Source: Bimastos eiseni
Lineage: Eukaryota; Annelida; Clitellata; Crassiclitellata; Lumbricidae
Assembly (NCBI GenBank): GCA_959347315.1
Contig: OY365809.1
Span: 8,212,790-8,276,789 of the forward strand
Direction: 5' to 3'
Length of the DNA stretch: 64,000 nucleotides
Under the pieces are notes generated by a model. The model made no database searches and had not been told where the DNA came from. It saw only the letters and a program-made list of their open reading frames with translations. Made by a program: the position numbers and the translations under genes. Shown in pieces: positions 57,385-64,000 of the stretch; the first letter of the stretch is position 1; the number at the start of each line of letters is the position of its first letter.

Positions 57385-58370
57385 TATGCAGCTGACATGT
57401 CATCCTTATTCACAAAGCACCTAGCCACTGGCCATCTCTATGCTGACGATGTCCAAACCTTTATACATGGTCCTCCAGCTGAGTAGCTCTCTCTTGTTGG
57501 ATCAATCTACTCACTGTCTCATGATCTTCACTCGTGGATGTAGGCTAACCGATTTAACCTAGACTCCTTTAAGATCAAACTGTTCTGGTTTGGAACAATA
57601 AGCTCAATTTCCCTCTTCTCACGTCAATGTATCCTGATGTCACAATTGCATCTAGTGTCCGTGACCTAGGTGTCATGCTTGATAGCACCCTTTTCTTCTC
57701 CGAGCACCTCTTGCAGTTGACGCGCTCTGGTTACTATCACCTGAGGCGTCTGAGAGCCATCAGAAGATCTGCATCCGCTCCTGTATTCGCAACAATAGTC
57801 CATGCCTTCATCTGGTGTCGCATTAACTAATGCAATTCACTATTTGCTGGCCTTCCCAAGGCACGCTTATCCTCCCTGCAGTCGGTTATGAACTCTGCAG
57901 CACATTGCTCATCTTCGTCGCAACTCCCACATTTCTACCTACATGACCGACGTCCTACACTGGCTTCCAGTTCCCTCTCGCATCCAGTACAAGGTACTCC
58001 TCTTTGTCTTTAGAACTCAACAGGGTCAAGCTCCAAAATATCTCTGCGACTTAATGCGAAAACCTTTGTCTGCTGTCTCCTCCAGCCCTCTCCGGTCTGC
58101 GGATCGACTTGATCTTCCTGTTCCACAGGCAAGTACTGCTATGACTCAACATCGTGCCTTTGCCATTGTGGGCCCTTCTATGTGGAGTGACCTGCCCCCC
58201 ATTATCCGTAGCAAGCTTTTAATCTGGCTCCCACCCTTATCCCTTCGTTGCCTGAAGACTTTTTTTATTTCATCAGCAGGTCTGTCACGCTGAGAGCGCT
58301 TCTGAATAGCTAGTAGCCTAGTACTGTGAGAAGCGCTATATAAATAACCAGATACGACACGATACGATTT
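57385..58370 (+). mobile_element. CR1/L2-like non-LTR retrotransposon, 5'-truncated
   Basis: The best preserved retroelement here. It begins with SSLFTKHLATGHLYADD, where YADD (57439-57450) is the reverse transcriptase catalytic box. A frameshift zone follows, then VRDLGVMLDSTLFFSEH, and after further breaks TDVLHWLPVPSRIQYK, LLFVFRTQQGQAPKYL and QHRAFAIVGPSMWSDLPP. The last frame stops at about 58293. The 3' end GAAGCGCTATATAAATAACC is followed by a short tandem ATACGACACGATACGA. The upstream RT fingers and endonuclease are missing. Confidence 0.8.
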
Positions 58371-58399
58371 CTCGACCCAATTGGCTGCTAAAGATGAGG

Positions 58400-60545
58400 C
58401 GCATAAAACAGGAGAGTCCATGTTTCGCTATAATCTTTGTCTTGTTTAATCATTTTTGTAACCTCATTTCTGATCGACACTTCTATAAAACAAGAAACTC
58501 GACTTCTAACGACCCTCCTTGTGCACAGACAAATACTCGATCATTTTCTAGTCACTGTACTGGATACACTTCAGGAACCTTCTTTCTACATATATCCAAC
58601 TTAAATGTCTTATATATATATATATATATATATGGTTCTTAATTAACACATCTGTTATGAGTTCCTTCTGTCTGTTCGTGTGTGTCTATACATGTAGTGT
58701 GTGACTATTATTAATATCGGTAGAACTTGAACTTGAGCGCCTTGCTTTCCATTTAAACACAGGTGACCTCTGGATAGAGTGGGGCTCATGATCCCTTAGA
58801 CTCTCTTTGTAACCAGATCATTGCATTTCTTCTAATACTGTTCTGTTATTTACGTTTTATTTGGTTACAATATAAATTGAGTTCAATTGAATAGTTATAG
58901 CTGTTTAAATGTAAATATTATTGTGATCCTAAATTTATTTAACTCAACTTCAAACGAAAAAATCTTCAGAACGAAAAGAATTTAGGACGTATACAGACAT
59001 ACATGGGCCTACATACACACCAACATGCATACATGCACGAATGCAGAAACATGCATACATACGTAAGTATACGTATGCGCTTACATAAACATGCATAGTA
59101 AGTTTGCATATTTCATTGCGTGTCAGTGTGGGAACGCTTGAGTGTCTGTTCCCGTATCTTCAATGGATAAGTTACCCTGCGTTTCCGTTCAGAGTGAGCA
59201 GGAGAGAAAAGAGGAGTAGGCGGAGGAAGAAGAGGAAGAAGAGGAGGAAGTATACGTTCAAGGAGAAGAAAGAGACGGAGAAGGGCGTTATTGTTATTGT
59301 TGCTCTGGCGGTAGTAGTGTTTTGACGGGGACAGGCGTGAAAGTGGCTGCAGTCTAACATTGTTATCTCGTCTATATAGGCTTGGAAGAAGCTTAGGCTT
59401 AAGTTGAGCTGAGTCAACATCTTCTGTGGTCTGAAGGTCGATCCACAGAGTTAGGACTCAGAAGCAGCTTTCAATGGATGAAGATCTACACTTCTTGGTC
59501 TCTTTCTCAGCCATGTCAGTTTGGGTTTTTGTCCAATCGAGGAAAATGATAACTTTCACTTAACTATATAGTCCATCTGGTGAATCGTTCAATGGATCAA
59601 TTAATGGATCAATGGATGGATCGGTCGATGGATGGATCGGTCGATGGATGGATCAAAATTATATGGGCGAAAAATAAATGAAGTTTGAAAACAATTTAAA
59701 TGGATGGATGAATAGATGAATGGATGGAAGGTAGGATCGATGATCGACACATGGATGTATGCATGTATGCATGGGTGGACACCGTTATTTTCTAAAGTGT
59801 TTGCGACGGGACACAATAAAAAGTTGGAGTTAAACACTCATCGGATTCTTGCGCTTTTACGATCCTGGTCAATTCATAGAGGCTGGCTATAAATAATAAT
59901 CATAAATAAACATTAGTTTACAGCTTGAGCTCTAAAGCGTCATACAGTCTATAAAATTATATTCACGCAAACAGAGATAAATGCGAATAATAAATAGTAA
60001 AATATGATATATATATATATATATATCATGTAGATAAGAATTCAATCATGTCGCTCATTCATTTCTCTGCTAGTGTTGGTCACGTTAGTGGCAACAGGGT
60101 GTCGTCCTAGCCATGTTAGCAACATTGGTCAGAGAGGGTCTGGAGGTGGCTTATTTTCAGACTTAAGTCTACTGTCTCAGGCCATAAGTCACAACACGGT
60201 CAGCGTAAAGTGACATTAAATGGCGTGGGGTGCCAATTCAAAAGGGCCACAGCGATGGTGAAAGATCTCATCCGATCCATTCAATTCAAAATGAGCACAA
60301 TAAATGTGTACATTTACGCTACATTTTCATGTGTTAATATATGTCAGCATCTACATGTGTAGCGAATTTCAACAGACCCATAGGGTCCACATTGACTACA
60401 GTATGTATAAAAACTAAAAAGCTCGACTTTACAGTCTTAGAGTTACGCCTATCTGAGATATTGATATAGTCTAGCCTGTTGCTAATTTATGAACATATGT
60501 CAATGCTTAATTTAGTAACATTTGGCAATTGACCCAGCCGTTAGG
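58400..60545. other. No gene seen
   Basis: TA runs (58612-58634 and 60007-60028), ATGGATC/ATGGATGG repeats (59583-59780) and a GAA/GAGGA purine stretch (59200-59290). No exon was recognised. Confidence 0.45.
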
Positions 60546-61300
60546 GTTAGAGACCATAAATGACGCCACGCGCCTAGGGGATGGGGTCACCAATTTGTGA
60601 CAATGTGTGACGAGGGGCAGTGGTCGACACAATTTATATTTTAAAAAACATTTAAGTTAACAAGTTTCATTTAATTAGCAGTAACTTTTACCACAATTCA
60701 ACAACACTAATTATGTTTATTGTATTTTAATTTTCTACTTCTATAGACCTACGCTCGCTGTCAATTTTGGGTTTTTTGAAAGTGAGACAGCTTTCCTGTA
60801 ACACAGAAGCAGGAATCAATTACCCTGCCCAGCCACAGAGCTGAAACGAAGAAAATGGAGTGCGTGAATTGGATATTATTTTTTCCATGAAGGAGCATTT
60901 TGCTTCACCGTGGGAAAATGGAGAGGCGTAAAGTTTGGATTGTTTCGAGTTGTTACTATGAAAACATTTTCAATAGGCCTAACTGTAGTGATTCTGCCAG
61001 AGCCTTTCATCTTGAGGAATTCTTAAGATTGTAATAATTATAGACTACTTTCTCCATTGTTCTTAAATTTCTACTATTATAGTTTCAAGTATTATTATAG
61101 ATATAGGCCTAATTAATGTTTTTTATAATTATAAGAAAATCTGCATTATATTCTGGACATCTGATTTTTTCCGATGTGGGTCAGGGCTTTGTGACGTTAT
61201 ATTTGAGGGGGTCCTGCCATTTGTGACGACGTGTGACAAAGAGAGGAGGGGCCAAAAATCGTCCAAAATTGCATGACGTCATTTATGGACGGCCTCTAAC
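60546..61300. mobile_element. Non-autonomous inverted-repeat DNA element (MITE-like), about 755 bp
   Basis: The left end GTTAGAGACCATAAATGACG and the reverse complement of the right end (GTTAGAGGCCGTCCATAAAT then GACG) are inverted repeats with a three-base gap. Inside each end a direct-orientation block TTTGTGACNANGTGTGAC occurs (60594 and 61219), followed by a G-rich run. No transposase frame lies between. The sequence GGCCGTCCATAAATxACGTCA is a type I have seen at ends of animal DNA transposons. Superfamily not assigned. Confidence 0.6.
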
Positions 61301-63300
61301 ATATAAAAGTACTCTCCTTTACATCAGCACGTGACCACCAGCTTTTCATCCCACAACCCTTAGGCCTTAATCATGCGTGTATCAGATCGCACGGAAACAG
61401 ATTGTATCAACCCTAAACCATTGAATCACATTTATCCCAGGGGCAAAAACCAATAATTCATCTAGCAAAACACATCAATGGCGAGAGACGGAGAAACAAA
61501 CTTTATCAACGCATCACTACACGTGCGCCATTTTTGGAATAGCGTAGGCCTACATGTATGTACGGAACGCGTAGGCCCCTACGTTATTCCGATAAGTAAC
61601 GTACGGTGGCATAGGCATAAAATGCATTCACAAATTATCATACTGTCAAATACAAAATCGATACCCATCGCTGTATTTGCAAGCAGTTTAAGTGCAGAGA
61701 ATAATTCTTGGAAGGGCGTGAATCCGCGGAAGGACACAATCATTGTTCCAGGCTACTCAAGAGCTTAAATTCAAGCACAGGCAAGAAATCCGTAAAGAAT
61801 TGGTCCACAGCTTATTTCTTCTCTACGCTTTACAAGACTGCAAAAGAGGAATAGCCTACATTTTCGATACGATCCACACGTTAAACTTGATGCTTCCATG
61901 TTGGGCACTTTCTAATTCTGGCTACTGAATGACTGGAGCTTAGAGCATCTATAGAGCATACTCGACTGAGCGGGAAATCTAAACGTCCCCAGTTCTGTCG
62001 TTAGCGCGGACTGTATGGAGCTGTTTCGTTTATGGGCCTGACTGCTTAGAATGAGCATCCACTGGATCTTCAGTTTGGTAGATTGGTAGAATGAAATGCT
62101 ACCACCCAATATTTACCCAGTACCAATATATTGCACGACTGACCCACTCACAAATTAAGCAACAATATTCTGCATATTTAATACAACAGCTGCATCCCAA
62201 CAAGTACCACAAGTTTCAAATCACAGCACAGATTCTAGTAATTCTCTATCGGAACTGGATAGAACTGATGACAGTAACAGCTTTATTTTATCGAACTTTT
62301 CTTTTATGTGAACAGTACACCCTACACTCCCTATAGTTATTGATTGACACATAACGCATTGATATCCATCTTGTCATAACACTGCTATAAGACCTAAACA
62401 CGATGCATTTGACGAGCATCAGCTATTCTCGTGGATCCCATGCTGGCAACCAAGCGCGAAAAATAATCTTTCAACATCTTTGATGAAACTGAAAGTATAT
62501 CGTTTTTCTAACAAAAACTCTATGAAATCGATCGGCATGGCGCTTGCGAAGTACAGAAAATTTCGTTCTTTGTGCCAGCAGATTACAGAAAGCTCAGCGT
62601 CTAGATTCACTCTTTGAAAAATTTACGTCGCTGATTAAGTAATTTAGTTCTGGTTGAGTAATCAAGTGAGATTGACAGCATTGTAGTGGTTGGAAATCAG
62701 GTTAAATACCGTCTTCTGCTTCCTCTGTCGTAGTTTCAAAATCGTCGGTGGTCAAAACATCTTGGGTGCCAGTAGACAACCTTCATGTGATAAAGTGGTC
62801 GATAGACTCGATACCAGATTAGGATATGTAATTGAGTTATTGAATTTTGGTAAAACAGAAATAATAGTATGAAACATATTCTATACAGGTCAACAGTCTT
62901 TTTAAGCATGAATTGTGTCCGCTGATTTTAAGTTGTTTTAAATAAGGTGGCCTTTTAGTCTTCAGCTTTGGCATAAACGGGCTGATAGGGTCATGTGAGG
63001 TCAACTGTCGCCGCGATAATTAGGGCCTATTATGCTGTAAATCATGTATAGCTATGTCATTTTGTATAGTAACTGCCGGCCCTTCACACAGGGCGTAATA
63101 CTATTTGCACACAGCATTGGTCCACTTAATATTAGTCTAATATCGCGATATCGTCTGTGCTAGTTTATAATTGGCCAATAATAATTAATCCATTGCATCA
63201 ATTGGTTTCTGCTAGCGCTTTCTGTGCGCTCTAAAATTACAAATGATTTCTTTTTCTGCATGTAAATGTAGAAAATTGTAGATTACAACTTGATCATAAT
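61301..63300. other. No gene seen
   Basis: Short frames only (for example 61478-61768 and 62091-62336), none with a recognisable motif. Confidence 0.4.
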
Positions 63301-63379
63301 TATTCGTCCCATGAATACGATACGTTGACGCATTTCTCAGATGTCGCGTACCTTTGTCTTGCAAACTGTTTCCTTCATC

Positions 63380-63534
63380 ACAACCCAGATTTTGTAGAAA
63401 AACGTGTCATAGAACAGTTTTGCACAAGGGACGAATTTGATCAAGTTGTAATCGATGCAGCAATTGCTCAATGGCGAGTACGTCTTGGCGCGTGTGTCGA
63501 GGCCAAAGGAAGACATTTTGAACACACATTTTGA
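63380..63534 (+). mobile_element. Transposase-like C-terminal fragment
   Basis: HHNPDFVEKRVIEQFC, FDQVVIDAAIAQWRVRL and CVEAKGRHFEHTF then stop. The pattern (V/I)DAAIxQWRxRLxxCVxAxGGHFEH ends many DDE transposase-like proteins (IS630/Tc1-mariner type) of animals. No DDE core was seen upstream. The frame is open for 69 codons. Confidence 0.5.
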
Positions 63535-63654
63535 CCAATAAATGTTAAATATGCGCTTCATAATCGTTTAACTGAAGTTTTGCCATATTTGATTAAAATG
63601 TATAATTATTGGAGATTATGGTATTTCCGGAGGTTCGCTTTTTATCTGTTCACC

Positions 63655-64000
63655 GTATATATGTACGTAGGCCTATACAATTATATATGCATAATATGCA
63701 TATATAGTTGTATATATGCATATATATATTATTGTCCGTTTTATAGACTATAATATATATATTATTAATATAAATAAATATATATATTATATAGAGATGT
63801 AACAAGGTTTCAAAACGTGGGGAGGCATAATTTGAAAAATATTGCGCGAAGCGACAAAAAATCTTTTGTTCCCTCCGCACTTTTTGAATTTTGCGCCCCC
63901 CCCCCCCAAGAAATTTGAAAAATGGGCACGAATTATTTTAACAATAGTTATCTTAAAGTGCCATTGGAGAAACATAAAAGGAACCGATTTGGGGAGTACA
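63655..64000. repeat. TA-rich run and repeat-like end of window
   Basis: TATATA-rich sequence (63655-63795), then GGGGAGGCATAATTTGAAAA ... and a run of about 13 C (63895-63907). The last 220 bases look like a dispersed element cut by the window edge. Confidence 0.4.

Noticed and set aside
1..64000. CRISPR array or prokaryotic operon
   Set aside because: Tandem repeats lack spacer structure, and the genes are clearly animal with spliceosomal introns.

Overview
The window is animal (metazoan) nuclear DNA. Coding sequence is sparse and split into short exons with GT..AG introns. Simple repeats are abundant, and relics of several retroelement families are present. The octamer TAGGCCTA and close variants are strikingly frequent. 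The best guess is a marine deuterostome invertebrate such as an echinoderm or hemichordate. That taxonomic guess is an impression and cannot be proven from the sequence.

The main content is one large gene on the minus strand, a Delta-type Notch ligand. I could assemble it from ten exons between 31535 (start codon) and 8275 (stop). The order is: signal peptide exon (31464-31535), a 13.1 kb intron, MNNL domain (18102-18350), a 52-nt micro-exon (16986-17037), the DSL domain exon (16061-16330), a 61-nt exon starting EGF1 (14604-14664), EGF1 end plus EGF2 (13649-13785), EGF3 plus EGF4 start (12535-12704), EGF4 end plus EGF5 start (11937-12036), EGF5-6 with transmembrane segment and most of the cytoplasmic tail (9855-10665), and a probable last exon (8275-8482). 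The last exon ends in a class I PDZ-binding motif. All nine junctions keep the frame and the sum is 2130 nt, or 709 residues. The first and last exons are the least certain.

At the left edge (1011-1326, plus strand) lies the terminal exon of a mitochondrial carrier (SLC25) gene with a poly(A) signal. It converges on the 3' end of Delta.

The rest, including all of 31.6-64 kb, shows no host gene I can recognise. It holds degenerate non-LTR retrotransposon 3' ends (CR1/L2-like at 37, 47, 50 and 58 kb; another family at 4.7 and 26 kb; endonuclease-RT type at 36.5 and 41.5 kb), a Ty3/Gypsy pol relic (56 kb, minus), a transposase-like C-terminus (63.4 kb), a 755-bp non-autonomous inverted-repeat element (60.5-61.3 kb) and tRNA-derived SINE-like copies (15.8, 25.2, 35.3 kb). 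There are also many micro- and minisatellites, several inside Delta introns. The DNA upstream of Delta may hold its regulatory elements, but nothing there could be assigned with confidence.
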